DNA of 64,000 nucleotides. Origin: Lachnospiraceae bacterium (GTDB lineage: Bacteria; Bacillota; Clostridia; Lachnospirales; Lachnospiraceae). Within the stretch, counting starts at the first letter, position 1. The number at the start of each line of letters is the position of its first letter. Under the pieces are notes generated by a model. That model was not told where the DNA came from and ran no database searches. It worked only from the letters and a program-made list of their open reading frames with translations. Of this stretch, positions 36,760 to 45,733 are shown piece after piece. The stretch spans positions 1 to 64,000 of the forward strand of contig JAILAN010000027.1 in the NCBI GenBank assembly GCA_024681595.1, in the 5' to 3' direction. The translations under genes and the position numbers were made by a program.

Positions 36760-37422
36760 TTAAACTTCCCGTTCAAAAATATCGGGATATATCTCTTCTA
36801 TGATCCTGTCTACATATGCTCCGTCAAGATTCATATACTGATTGTTGATCATATCCTTAAGTTCACTGATCCTGCCAAAATATCTTAACTCCTCAGTTTC
36901 ATCGGTAAAACCGATCCTGGAATCCATTTGTGCTTTATCAACATTTTCAACGAGCCACTTTTTTATCGTTTCGGTAAGATTATTCTCGGAATAAGCCTTA
37001 TTCATAAACAATCTGGAATTGCGCATTGAAACAAAGCCCATAATGAGGAACAGGAAGAACAATACCCCCATAACACCACAGACCATATATTTGCCTGAAG
37101 GTGTAAGGGAATTAGGTATATATCCCAGAAAATAAGCAATATCAGTAACAAACCCTACTGCTCCTACCAGAATGAGAATGTAAGCGCTGCTTTTGTTTTC
37201 TCTGGCTCTTTCTTCATTATTAACGTACAGTTCTACTTTTTGAGCCGGTTTTTCAACCTCATCCTGATCGTTATACAGCATACGGAGGAGCTGGTTTGGG
37301 TCTATTGACTGCTCCTTATCATCACAAACTAAAGAGAGGTCGTCGACCAGTTCGCACTCACAATCGGGACAAACTGTGACACCCTCTCTGTATTCATACC
37401 TGCATTTAGGACACCAAGCCAT
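36760..37422 (-). CDS. Zinc-ribbon membrane protein of unknown function
   Basis: 220 aa. The N-terminus MAWCPKCRYEYREGVTVCPDCECEL holds two CxxC pairs of a zinc ribbon. After a charged linker, two hydrophobic segments (about residues 82-102 and 112-132) and a charged helical tail follow. I do not recognise a characterised family. A strong ribosome site (GGGGAGGG) precedes the start. It is co-directional with phoH (10-bp gap). Confidence 0.72.
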   Translation of the reverse strand: MAWCPKCRYEYREGVTVCPDCECELVDDLSLVCDDKEQSIDPNQLLRMLYNDQDEVEKPAQKVELYVNNEERARENKSSAYILILVGAVGFVTDIAYFLGYIPNSLTPSGKYMVCGVMGVLFFLFLIMGFVSMRNSRLFMNKAYSENNLTETIKKWLVENVDKAQMDSRIGFTDETEELRYFGRISELKDMINNQYMNLDGAYVDRIIEEIYPDIFEREV

Positions 37423-37502
37423 GTGAATCCCTCCCCAAAAGCCAAATTACACTAAGTATTATTTTAGCATTGAAGAGGCTATTATTCCACATTTTTTTGT
37501 GG

Positions 37503-38642
37503 TTATTCATAGGAAATGACGCCTATATTCTTGTTATCTTTTTCGGATATCCACATATAGCTGTCAGGGTTCTCTCTGTCAGTCATGACCGGACCTCGCT
37601 TGAGATTGTCCCTGCTTTCTGAAATATACTCAAAAGACCCGTTTTTTGCCATGCCTTCCCAGTCATGGTAATCTCCGTCCTTGTCTGTTGAAGTGCAATA
37701 TACACTGCCATCTATCAGCCCGTCCTTGTATGAGCAGATGTAGTTGGTTATATAATTCTTATTCGGACTTAACAGCTCGGATCTGTATTCATAATGATCC
37801 TGCCCCTGCCCGTTGGGCTTATCATTTTTAAATTCGCCCTGATACTCATGATAGACCAGTTTATCACGTGTATCGGATTCATCATGTATATGAAAATGAA
37901 CCCATTTACCGGAACCGCTCCTTTGTCCGTGGACAAAATCTCCGTAATAATACCGGTTATCGGAATATACCGCTATCCCTTTACCGTCAGGCCGTCCTTC
38001 GCCGTCTACATCACCGTAGTAATAACAATCCTCATTGGTAAAATTCAGGGAATACGACATAGCTATATACCGGTCAAGATATGCCAGATCTTTTATTGCC
38101 TCATTATGGTTCTCGGAAAAATAGCCTTCCATTTCCTTTAGATTGGATTTGGTATCGAACTTAACCTTTGTGTAGTCCTTTTTACCGGTTTCCATTGGCA
38201 AACCGTGAACAGCAAACCCGTTATCATCTTCAGTGTTTTCTGAAGCATCCGTCATATTTGGGTCTGTTTCAATACCGGGAGTAGGAATATCCTGGGAGTT
38301 TACTGTAGCAGAAGCTGTGGGTTTCGGTGTGATCACCGGTTCGGCAGTCGGAAGATCCGATTCTACTTTTGAATAATCGATTATATTGTTTTGAAGATCT
38401 TCGGCATTATCATTCTTATTCTTTTTGATATTAAGAATGACCAGTAATAGAATAATACACAGTAAAAAAACACCGGCAAGCAAAGCAAATCTTATCAAAT
38501 ATCCTTTTTTGCTCTCTTCTTTGAAATATTCGTCTTCAAAGAGCTCCTCCGATGATTTTTCATTATTCAAAGAATCATCTGCTTCACTATCAAGATCCTG
38601 TATATTTAATTCTTCATCAATTTCATCTTCATATTTGGACAT
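37503..38642 (-). CDS. Single-pass membrane protein with MORN-like repeats
   Basis: 379 aa. An acidic N-terminus (1-50) is followed by one membrane helix (FALLAGVFLLCIILLLVILN), a Pro/Thr/Asp-rich linker (about 85-145) and a domain with MORN-type repeats: YYGDVDGEGRPDGKGIAVYS, YYYGDFVHGQRSGSGKW and YQGEFKNDKPNGQGQDHYEY. MORN repeats often bind membranes or organise proteins. The linker suggests the repeats are outside the cell, but the charge pattern flanking the helix leaves topology uncertain. No partner is evident; it lies in a separate unit with a GGAG ribosome site. Confidence 0.75.
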   Translation of the reverse strand: MSKYEDEIDEELNIQDLDSEADDSLNNEKSSEELFEDEYFKEESKKGYLIRFALLAGVFLLCIILLLVILNIKKNKNDNAEDLQNNIIDYSKVESDLPTAEPVITPKPTASATVNSQDIPTPGIETDPNMTDASENTEDDNGFAVHGLPMETGKKDYTKVKFDTKSNLKEMEGYFSENHNEAIKDLAYLDRYIAMSYSLNFTNEDCYYYGDVDGEGRPDGKGIAVYSDNRYYYGDFVHGQRSGSGKWVHFHIHDESDTRDKLVYHEYQGEFKNDKPNGQGQDHYEYRSELLSPNKNYITNYICSYKDGLIDGSVYCTSTDKDGDYHDWEGMAKNGSFEYISESRDNLKRGPVMTDRENPDSYMWISEKDNKNIGVISYE

Positions 38643-38725
38643 ATTAATCTCCGATCAACAAAATGATAATATATGGCAACAGCCTGACACATAGAATATG
38701 ATATCTGAAAATTATTAACTGGGGA

Positions 38726-38746
38726 AAATAAAATCCTTAAGATTTT
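38726..38746 (-). terminator. Weak terminator-like hairpin after yraN
   Basis: AAAATC-ttaag-GATTTT followed by ATTTT on the minus strand, 7 bp after the yraN stop. The stem is short and AT-only, so it may not terminate well. Confidence 0.35.
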
Positions 38747-38752
38747 CTTAAA

Positions 38753-39106
38753 TCAGCACTGATACTCAAATGCATTTTCATAATAAGATATATCATCACC
38801 AAGGATGCAGGCAACATCAAATCTCATCTGCAGATTCGAGAACTGCCGGTGTGAGCTAATATAATATGCAGAAGTTTTGCATATTTTTCTGACTTTTGAG
38901 GGACTGATGGCTTCTTCAGGAAATCCGGTTTTGGAATCCTTCCTGTATTTGACTTCAACGAAGCATATATTTCCATCCTTTAACGCAATGATGTCTATTT
39001 CGCCGTATCTTGAATAAAAATTCCGATCCAGAATTGTATATCCGCAATGGATCAAATGATCACATACCTTGTTTTCATAAACAGAGCCGGTTTTTCTATT
39101 GTTCAA
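38753..39106 (-). CDS. yraN: YraN-family nuclease-fold protein
   Basis: A 117-aa protein of the UPF0102 family with a Holliday-junction-resolvase-like fold. The N-terminal GSVYENKVCDHLIHCGYTIL and the active-site-like RYGEIDIIA ... CFVEVKYRK (E-x-D and E-x-K) are intact. Function is not established. It is the last gene of the rbgA-rnhB cluster, as in other Firmicutes, 2 bp after ylqH. Confidence 0.92.
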   Translation of the reverse strand: MNNRKTGSVYENKVCDHLIHCGYTILDRNFYSRYGEIDIIALKDGNICFVEVKYRKDSKTGFPEEAISPSKVRKICKTSAYYISSHRQFSNLQMRFDVACILGDDISYYENAFEYQC

Positions 39107-39108
39107 AT

Positions 39109-39408
39109 CTATTTCCTTTTTGCTGCATCTATTTTGGCCTTTACCTTATCCATTGCATCAACGAATATCAGGATCTCTGCAACAACTTCATATAATTCGG
39201 GAGGAATCATATCCCCGATCTCCAGTTTGGACAGAGTATCAGCCAGTTTATCATCTCTGTGAACCGCGACATTTGACTCTTTAGCCTTTTCGATAATACG
39301 TTCAGCCAGAGCTCCTTTACCTGAAGCAATGACTTTGGGGGCATCTTCGTCCGGATCATATGACAGCGCAACAGCTGTTTTTATTTTTTTCTTTTCATCT
39401 TTCATCAT
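39109..39408 (-). CDS. ylqH: FlhB C-terminal-domain homologue (YlqH type)
   Basis: 99 aa. The sequence KTAVALSYDPDEDAPKVIAS, ALAERIIEKAKESNVAVHRD and LADTLSKLEIGDMIPPELYE match the cytosolic C-terminal domain of the flagellar export switch FlhB. The membrane part and the NPTH self-cleavage site are missing. Such stand-alone proteins occur next to rnhB in many Firmicutes and have no clear role. It is coupled to the FliK-like gene (stop and start overlap by one base). Confidence 0.88.
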   Translation of the reverse strand: MMKDEKKKIKTAVALSYDPDEDAPKVIASGKGALAERIIEKAKESNVAVHRDDKLADTLSKLEIGDMIPPELYEVVAEILIFVDAMDKVKAKIDAAKRK

Positions 39409-41117
39409 CAGGCTCTGGCATCAAATGAACTGTTTGAGAGAATCGGTACACCATTATCTTCATCCAGCATCTTTTCAAATACCGTTTTGGGGTCATCGTT
39501 ATTTATAAATTCAGCATTCATGTTATATCCTCTTTTGGACAACCGACTGTTCAGGATCTCAATATTCTCAGCAATCAGGTCCAACGCTGAATCATCCTTC
39601 AACATGAATCTGGTCTTTACGTTGTTTGATTCATTTAGTACAACATGTACATCAACAGGTCCCAGATTATCCATATCAAGATGAAGAAGAGCCGATACTG
39701 TACCGTCATTATCGGCCAGTGATCTTTTGTTGGTATATACGTATAGTTCCCCTGTCTTATTCTGATCATCGAATTTGAGTGGTATCTGAACGTAGTTGAA
39801 TGTCTGATTCAGTTCGTTCATGAAATTTATATTTCCGGACAGATTGCCTGCAGCCTGTGCCAGAGGAGTATTCGGTCTGTTCTCGGACTGAAGTGAATCC
39901 GTAAGGGTCTTGATCTGGGAATTCAGTCTATCATACAGTTCTCTGACGCTTCCTTCTTTGGCTACATCCTCGGGTTTTAACATCCATTGCTTTGACACTT
40001 CGTTTTTTAGAGCCTTAATGAATCCTTCACTTTTTATCAGATCAGAAACGGACTTAATGTCCTTGTCTTTAAGTTCAGCAGGATCTTTCTCCATCAGTTC
40101 TTTAAGCCTGTTATCAAGTACACGTATGGGATCAGAAACAGAATCCTTAATGCTATTAAGATCCGTCAGATTCCGGCCCATATCAGCTTTTTCCGGGGAT
40201 GATTTTTCATCTGAAGATATGGTTTGAGATCCCTCCTTATCTGCAGTAATAGTATCACCCTTCGCCAAAATGGTCTTTTCGGTCATCTCCTGCTCACCGG
40301 TTTTAAGATCATTTATGCCATTTTCAGCCGAAGGATCATTGGATCCGGCAATGATACTGTTTTCATGATCTGTCCCCGATATGACATCTTCAGTTAAACT
40401 GTCCTTTTCAGGGATCAATATGTCCAGTGTCTGTTTGATAAATTCCAGCGCTTTGGCTGCATCTTCACCCTCAAGCAGCATAAGAGAGCTTTCGGTAAAT
40501 GTTTCAGCTATATCGGTAAGAGAATTACTGATTGTATGCTCATAATTTTTATAATTTTCAAACTGCGACAGCATTTCTTCGTTTACCGGTATATTTAGTC
40601 TTTGAAGAACAGCTATGTCTTTGGGGTCAAAGGACGGATATTCATTGACTGTCTTTACCATATCCAGTAGTGAATCTTTGTCAACGCTAAGGCCTTCTTC
40701 CATCATTGACCTGACAACATACTGCGTCTGCGGATTGTCTGGAATTCCGGCAGCATTTAATGCATTTGAAATTGTTGAACTGGGATTCATATTGGCGAAC
40801 AAAGGAGAAAGAGTGATATTTCCTTCTGAATTTCCTTTGACCATAAAACTGAGATTCTGTCCGATAAGAGGCTGACTCATTCCCTCCAGTCTGGCCTGAA
40901 TCATATTTCCTTCAGACAGTTGAAGTATGAGATTCCCTTCATTGAACCCTGCGACAGTACCCGACAGGCTGCTTCCCGGAGGAAGTGAACTCAATATATC
41001 CATGCCGCGTTGAATAGACGATGTCAGTTCATTTAGATTCTGAACCGTTTCGCCTGAGTTTTGAGTTAAATTATTGATCGCATTGTTGACCTGATTGAAG
41101 ATCGATCCTATATTCAT
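39408..41117 (-). CDS. FliK-like hook-length-control-type protein (YlqG position)
   Basis: A 569-aa protein. A long low-complexity N-half (rich in Ser, Asp, Glu, Asn, Lys) is followed by a compact C-terminal domain (about residues 440-560) with LHLDMDNLGPVDVHVVLNES and NIEILNSRLSKRGYNMNAEF, typical of the FliK C-terminal domain. FliK measures hook length and binds FlhB, and the next gene encodes an FlhB C-terminal homologue, so the two may act together. No flagellar gene lies nearby. It overlaps rnhB by 4 bp. Confidence 0.78.
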   Translation of the reverse strand: MNIGSIFNQVNNAINNLTQNSGETVQNLNELTSSIQRGMDILSSLPPGSSLSGTVAGFNEGNLILQLSEGNMIQARLEGMSQPLIGQNLSFMVKGNSEGNITLSPLFANMNPSSTISNALNAAGIPDNPQTQYVVRSMMEEGLSVDKDSLLDMVKTVNEYPSFDPKDIAVLQRLNIPVNEEMLSQFENYKNYEHTISNSLTDIAETFTESSLMLLEGEDAAKALEFIKQTLDILIPEKDSLTEDVISGTDHENSIIAGSNDPSAENGINDLKTGEQEMTEKTILAKGDTITADKEGSQTISSDEKSSPEKADMGRNLTDLNSIKDSVSDPIRVLDNRLKELMEKDPAELKDKDIKSVSDLIKSEGFIKALKNEVSKQWMLKPEDVAKEGSVRELYDRLNSQIKTLTDSLQSENRPNTPLAQAAGNLSGNINFMNELNQTFNYVQIPLKFDDQNKTGELYVYTNKRSLADNDGTVSALLHLDMDNLGPVDVHVVLNESNNVKTRFMLKDDSALDLIAENIEILNSRLSKRGYNMNAEFINNDDPKTVFEKMLDEDNGVPILSNSSFDARA

Positions 41118-41875
41118 ACAAAATTCCCGATAAAACTTCTCCTGTGTATAGGCGTAGGACCATATTTTTTTAATGCTGCAATATGCATCGCGCTTCCATA
41201 TCCTTTGTTAGATGAAAAACCGTATTCAGGATATATCTCATCATATTCGACCATGAGACGGTCTCTGGTCACCTTGGCAACTATACTGGCGGCAGCTATG
41301 GATATGCTCTTGGCATCTCCTTTAATAATTGGTATCTGACGTATGTCTATCCCCGGAATGGTAACTGCATCATTAAGTAAAATATCCGGTTTTACGGGCA
41401 GTTTTGATACCGCTTCACGCATTGCCTCATATGTAGCGTTTAGGATATTAACGGTATCTATCCTTTCAGGACTGTTATAGCCCAAGCCAACCCCGACGGC
41501 TTTTTCCATGATCTTATCATAAAGCTCTTCTCTTTTTTTTTCGGTCAATTGCTTGGAATCATTTAGATACAATATGTCACAATCTTTGGGGAGAATAACG
41601 GCTCCGGCTACAACAGGCCCGGCCAGGGGTCCACGCCCTACTTCATCAATTCCACAAATGAATTCAAATTCGGAATACTTTTTTTCATATTCCTTCATGA
41701 TCTCAATCCTGGCAACTTCCTTTTCAAGGTCTGAGATCCTGCGTCCGGCCTTTTTTACAAGTTCCATGACCTGACTACGTTCATCAGATGAATATTCCGA
41801 TATTAAATCAGGCAGCTCATCATATGATGCTGCCTTGAATTCCGATCTTATGGCTGAAACACTTTTCTCATTCAT
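41114..41875 (-). CDS. rnhB: Ribonuclease HII
   Basis: A 253-aa enzyme removing ribonucleotides and RNA primers from RNA-DNA hybrids. An N-terminal helical extension (1-70), typical of Firmicutes RNase HII, precedes the catalytic FICGIDEVGRGPLAGPVVAGA (Asp-Glu pair) and SISIAAASIVAKVTRD; YGFSSNKGYGSAMHIAALK is near the C-terminus. One base separates it from lepB, and it overlaps the FliK-like gene by 4 bp. Confidence 0.96.
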   Translation of the reverse strand: MNEKSVSAIRSEFKAASYDELPDLISEYSSDERSQVMELVKKAGRRISDLEKEVARIEIMKEYEKKYSEFEFICGIDEVGRGPLAGPVVAGAVILPKDCDILYLNDSKQLTEKKREELYDKIMEKAVGVGLGYNSPERIDTVNILNATYEAMREAVSKLPVKPDILLNDAVTIPGIDIRQIPIIKGDAKSISIAAASIVAKVTRDRLMVEYDEIYPEYGFSSNKGYGSAMHIAALKKYGPTPIHRRSFIGNFV

Positions 41876-41876
41876 A

Positions 41877-42416
41877 CTACTGATGTTTGATCACTCCCAT
41901 CTTAGCAAACGGAAAGACTCTCATAAACGCCTTTCCTATGATAACACTCCGCTTGAGATTACCGACATTCGGATCTCTGGAATCCATGGAATTATTACGA
42001 TTATCTCCCATCACGAAATATTCGTTGTTCCCTAATTTTATAGGTTCATATGCAAGTCCAGGGTCCTTTATCGGTTCATTACCATAACCTTCTTCAAGTA
42101 TCTCACCATCTATGTAGATATTCCCTTCTTCGTCGATATAAACGGTTTCACCGGGAAGACCTATGACACGTTTGATGAAAAATGTGTTTGCCTCATATTT
42201 ATAGGGAAAAACAACAATATCAAACCGCTCAGGATCATGAAGACGGTAAGACAGTTTATCAACGAGAAGATTATCCTTGTCAGTAAGCGTCGGGGACATG
42301 GACGAACCTATTACCGCAACCCTCTGGCCGACATATGTTACGACCAGAAAAACTCCAACAAGAACAAGAAGCAGATATATACTTGTCAACAGCAGATCCT
42401 TAACTCTTTTATTCAT
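41877..42416 (-). CDS. lepB: Signal peptidase I (second copy of the cluster)
   Basis: A 179-aa protein with one N-terminal membrane helix (about 10-30) and the outer catalytic domain. The nucleophile serine is in VIGSSMSPTL, the general-base lysine in FFIKRVIGLPGE, and GDNRNNSMDSRDPNVG is the conserved box III. It cleaves signal peptides from secreted proteins. It lies 8 bp downstream of rbgA. Confidence 0.95.
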   Translation of the reverse strand: MNKRVKDLLLTSIYLLLVLVGVFLVVTYVGQRVAVIGSSMSPTLTDKDNLLVDKLSYRLHDPERFDIVVFPYKYEANTFFIKRVIGLPGETVYIDEEGNIYIDGEILEEGYGNEPIKDPGLAYEPIKLGNNEYFVMGDNRNNSMDSRDPNVGNLKRSVIIGKAFMRVFPFAKMGVIKHQ

Positions 42417-42424
42417 TATTACAC

Positions 42425-43270
42425 CTATGGTCTTTCAAGGCTGAACCTCCCGATACGCCCGCTTCGTATCTCATCCATAAAGATCAAAGCCATTCGTCCC
42501 GTATCAGGTTCATTTCCTTTTTTTTTGATATTTCTGATGATCGACATATCAGATAATATATCAGCAGAACTTTTTGACAGATCAAGGTCCTGTCCAAAAC
42601 GTCCGATAAGCAGGCCGGGATAATCCCTTTTGAATATATCTATAGTATCAAGACACAGTTGTTCCATGTCAATGATATCATCATTGATCGTACCAAGTAT
42701 CGCAAGTTTAAAACCAACAGATTCATCCTCGAATTTAGGCCACAAAATTCCGGGAGTATCAAGAAGATCAGCGCTTTTGCCAAGAGATATCCATTGTTTT
42801 CCGCGCGTTACTCCGGGTTTGTTCCCTGTCTTGGCTCCGGAACGCCCCGATACCGTATTTATGAATGTGGATTTTCCGACGTTGGGGATTCCGGCCACCA
42901 TAACCCTGACAGGCCGTTGCATGATCCCTCTCTTTTTGTCCCGTTGAATCTTATCAGAACAGATTTCGGTTATAACACGATCAAAATTCTTAAGTGTTTT
43001 TTTATCCCTTGAAACAGCTTCGAGAACCTTAAATCCAAGTGAAGAATAATAAGATTTCCACTGATCGTTTGCCTGAGGATCAGACAGATCGGCTTTATTA
43101 AGAACAATGAGTCTTAGTTTGCCTTTAGCCAGAGTATCTATATTGGGATTTTTGGAGCTCATAGGAGCTCTTGCATCCAAAAGTTCTATAACAAGGTCAA
43201 TCAACTTTATGTCATTTTCCATACTGCGTATGGCTTTTGTCATATGACCCGGAAAATACTGATATGCCAT
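42425..43270 (-). CDS. rbgA: Ribosome biogenesis GTPase RbgA (YlqF)
   Basis: A 281-aa circularly permuted GTPase needed for late 50S assembly. The motif order is G4 LNKADLSDPQ, then G1 GIPNVGKSTFINTVSGR, then G3 LDTPGILWPKF. The N-terminal FPGHMTKAIRSM is typical. It lies between two signal peptidase genes; in relatives usually a single lepB precedes it. It is downstream of rplS, which fits coordinated ribosome assembly. Confidence 0.96.
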   Translation of the reverse strand: MAYQYFPGHMTKAIRSMENDIKLIDLVIELLDARAPMSSKNPNIDTLAKGKLRLIVLNKADLSDPQANDQWKSYYSSLGFKVLEAVSRDKKTLKNFDRVITEICSDKIQRDKKRGIMQRPVRVMVAGIPNVGKSTFINTVSGRSGAKTGNKPGVTRGKQWISLGKSADLLDTPGILWPKFEDESVGFKLAILGTINDDIIDMEQLCLDTIDIFKRDYPGLLIGRFGQDLDLSKSSADILSDMSIIRNIKKKGNEPDTGRMALIFMDEIRSGRIGRFSLERP

Positions 43271-43277
43271 GATCTTC

Positions 43278-43865
43278 CTATTTTACGAATCCAAACATTG
43301 ATTCGCCTCTTGAATGTCTGAACCAGACTTTGCCAATTATAGTATCTTTTTTAACAGCTCCGATATTACCGTTCCGGGAATCCTCCGAATTATTTCGGTT
43401 GTCACCGAGAACAAAATACTCATCGTTTCCAAGCAGGAACTGAGAGGAAGCATCACCGGGGTCTGCTATGATATCAAAGTTTTCTTCTTCGTTATATCTG
43501 ACTCCGTCAATATAAATATATCCGTCCATTATCTGGATTACTTCTCCGGGGAGACCCACAACTCGTTTAACATAAATATGGGAATTTTCGTTTCCTTTGG
43601 GATAAAAACAAACAACATCCCCTCTCTTGGGAGAAAGAAGCCTGTATGCAAATCTGTTGATCAAGACAGTCTGGTTATTAACAAGACCGGGAGTCATCGA
43701 AGAACCGATAACTGTTGTTTTCATCCCATATGCAGCAACTAAAACGACGGCAATAAGAACGGCCACAAAACAATAAAATACAGTTACCAGGATCTCTCTT
43801 ATAATCTCACCCGATACTATCTTTTTCTTTTCGGCAAAACTAAGCCCCTTATACCTGTTTTTCAT
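43278..43865 (-). CDS. lepB: Signal peptidase I (first copy of the cluster)
   Basis: A 195-aa protein with a basic cytosolic start (MKNRYKGLSFAEKKK), one membrane helix (about 25-47) and the catalytic domain: VIGSSMTPGLVNN (Ser), IYVKRVVGLPGEVIQ (Lys) and GDNRNNSEDSRNGNIG. It shares the overall plan of the copy at 41877-42416, but the two differ enough to be old duplicates. It starts a transcription unit just after the rplS terminator. The TGGAG ribosome site is 7 bases before the ATG. Confidence 0.95.
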   Translation of the reverse strand: MKNRYKGLSFAEKKKIVSGEIIREILVTVFYCFVAVLIAVVLVAAYGMKTTVIGSSMTPGLVNNQTVLINRFAYRLLSPKRGDVVCFYPKGNENSHIYVKRVVGLPGEVIQIMDGYIYIDGVRYNEEENFDIIADPGDASSQFLLGNDEYFVLGDNRNNSEDSRNGNIGAVKKDTIIGKVWFRHSRGESMFGFVK

Positions 43866-43911
43866 TGCTTACTCCATATTTTCAAATCAATATATTTTAG
43901 CATACAGCAAC

Positions 43912-43942
43912 AAAAAAATCGAGTGGGAAACCCACTCGATTT
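43912..43942 (-). terminator. Intrinsic terminator of the ylxM-ffh-...-rplS operon
   Basis: AAATCGAGTGGG-ttt-CCCACTCGATTT, a perfect 12-bp stem, then a T run on the minus strand, 25 bp after the rplS stop. Confidence 0.95.
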
Positions 43943-43967
43943 AACAGATCATTCAAATCATACGAGA

Positions 43968-44312
43968 TTATCTTACAACCTCTTTTACCTTTGCAGCCTT
44001 GCCGACACGATCTCTGAGATAGAAAAGCTTAGCACGACGGACTTTACCTTTTCTAACCACTTCGACCTTCTCAACAAGGGGAGAATACAAGGGCCATGTC
44101 TTTTCAACGCCGACACCGTTTGATGTCTTTCTGACTGTAAATGTCTGTCTGGCACCGGTTCCCTGGATCTTTATAACAGTTCCTTCATAGATCTGTATTC
44201 TCTCGCGGTTACCTTCCTTGATCTTGCCATGTACCTTAACGGTATCACCAACATTGAATTCATTGATTTCTTTTAATGCTTCGTTTTCGATCTCTCTGAT
44301 AATATCACTCAT
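43968..44312 (-). CDS. rplS: 50S ribosomal protein L19
   Basis: 114 aa. The N-terminal helix with [20 protein letters not shown] and the core [20 protein letters not shown] are diagnostic, ending with [21 protein letters not shown]19 sits at the 30S-50S interface. It is last in the operon that starts with ylxM; 91 bp separate it from trmD, and a strong AAGGAG precedes the start. The gap could hold an L19 leader, but I cannot recognise one. Confidence 0.97.
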   Translation of the reverse strand: MSDIIREIENEALKEINEFNVGDTVKVHGKIKEGNRERIQIYEGTVIKIQGTGARQTFTVRKTSNGVGVEKTWPLYSPLVEKVEVVRKGKVRRAKLFYLRDRVGKAAKVKEVVR

Positions 44313-44403
44313 CTTTTTTCTCCTTTATCCTTTAAACTTAAGATGTTCATACGTATATAAATACCAGAGGACCATCACGTTTTTAGACAACATTAATAAA
44401 TTA

Positions 44404-45186
44404 TCATATGTCTTTATCATTTGCAAGTTTTTTTAATCTTTTTCGTTCTTTTTCTGCTTCCTTTCGGGCTTTTTTCTCTAATCTGATAAAATATTCCTCA
44501 TGAGATGAAGCCCATTTATCGTAAAGATCAGGCCTTATTGTTCTTGTTCTTTCTATTGATTGCTCTAAACGCCATTCATCAACCTTTGCATGATCACCCG
44601 ATAACAGGATAGAAGGAACCTTATCACCCATCCATTCCTCGGGCCTGGTATACTGAGGATATTCGATAAGATCCTCACTGAAGCTCTCCGATATGCCGGA
44701 TTGTGAATTGCCCAAAACGCCCGGTATCAGCCTTGAAATGCAATCCATTATACACAGAGCAGGAAGTTCTCCTCCGGTCAGAACAAAATCTCCGATAGAA
44801 ATCCTGTCGGTAACGATCTTATTAAGAACTCTTTCATCTATACCTTCATAGTGTCCGCATAAAATGACCAGTTCCTCCTCTTGCGAAAGTTCTCGCGCAT
44901 AGCTCTGGTCAAATGTTTTTCCTGCAGGTGTAACATATATTACCCGGGTATTTAAAGGAGTCCTCAGGCTCGAATATGCATCGTATACAGGTCCCGGCAT
45001 CATCAGCATTCCGGCACCTCCACCATACGGATAATCATCTACGCTGTTATGAGCGTCCTTTGAAAAGTCACGGATATTAACAGTATTAAGTTCGATCAAA
45101 CCTTCCCTGCAGGCCCGTCCGGTGATGCTGGTATTAAAAAAATCGGATATCTGCTCGGGAAATAAAGTCAAAACATCGAATTTCAT
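44404..45186 (-). CDS. trmD: tRNA (guanine-37-N1)-methyltransferase
   Basis: About 260 aa from the preferred start. TrmD methylates G37 next to the anticodon, preventing frameshifts. Knot motifs are present: YPYGGGAGMLM, VILCGHYEGIDERVL and SIGDFVLTGGELPAL. The track start is too long; MKFDVLTLFPEQ is the family N-terminus. The ATG at 45186 has AGGAT 8 bases upstream, and an ATG two codons earlier is too close to it. It lies about 10 bp after the rimM stop. Confidence 0.96.
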   Translation of the reverse strand: MKFDVLTLFPEQISDFFNTSITGRACREGLIELNTVNIRDFSKDAHNSVDDYPYGGGAGMLMMPGPVYDAYSSLRTPLNTRVIYVTPAGKTFDQSYARELSQEEELVILCGHYEGIDERVLNKIVTDRISIGDFVLTGGELPALCIMDCISRLIPGVLGNSQSGISESFSEDLIEYPQYTRPEEWMGDKVPSILLSGDHAKVDEWRLEQSIERTRTIRPDLYDKWASSHEEYFIRLEKKARKEAEKERKRLKKLANDKDI

Positions 45187-45196
45187 GATCATTATC

Positions 45197-45718
45197 CTAA
45201 AGCAATCCGTCAAGCATCGTAAAATCTACTGTCCCGTTTTGAAGATCGATCCTGTTTATGCATTCTTTTATAGCCGGAAGCAGGACTTTTCTTTGATCAA
45301 CAAGCGTAACTTCATAAACATCATTGGCGTTGCCGCTCAATACATCGGTGATCTCGCCCTTATAGATACCGTCTGAGGATACTGCCCTAAGTCCGATAAG
45401 GTCTGAAATGAAAAATTCGTTTTCATCAAGATCCACGGCATCTTTTCGCGTAACCATTATCGATGCGTTTTTTAATCCTTCAACGTCATTGATACTGCTA
45501 TACTCTTTAAACTTTAATATGACCATCTGTTTGAAGAACTTAACCTGCGATACCTCCAGTTCAAAAGATTCCCTGTCTGTGCGGATGATCACTTTTGACA
45601 GTTTCTTAAACCTGTTAACATCGTCAGTTGTCGGGTATACCTTGACTTCACCCTTTATTCCGTGAGTGGTCGTTATTATACCGATCTGAAACAGATCGTC
45701 ATCACTTATTATTTTCAT
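45197..45718 (-). CDS. rimM: 16S rRNA processing protein RimM
   Basis: About 173 aa. FQIGIITTTHGIKGEVKVYP is the RimM N-domain signature and the C-half (FFISDLIGLRAVSSDGIYKG) is a PRC barrel. RimM assists maturation of the 30S head with S19. Start choice is uncertain: the ATG at 45718 (MKIISDDDL) has its only GGAGG 16 bases away, inside the hairpin at 45734-45754, and the TTG at 45733 is too close to it. It could depend on coupling with khpA. Confidence 0.92.
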   Translation of the reverse strand: MKIISDDDLFQIGIITTTHGIKGEVKVYPTTDDVNRFKKLSKVIIRTDRESFELEVSQVKFFKQMVILKFKEYSSINDVEGLKNASIMVTRKDAVDLDENEFFISDLIGLRAVSSDGIYKGEITDVLSGNANDVYEVTLVDQRKVLLPAIKECINRIDLQNGTVDFTMLDGLL

Positions 45719-45733
45719 AATCTTAAAATACAA

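Noticed and set aside
39109-41117. Type III secretion or flagellar cluster
   Set aside because: Only the FliK-like and FlhB-C-like genes are present, in the standard rnhB-yraN context.
44313-44403. Possible L19 leader RNA before rplS
   Set aside because: Such leaders exist in Firmicutes, but I could not draw a convincing structure in this 91-bp gap.
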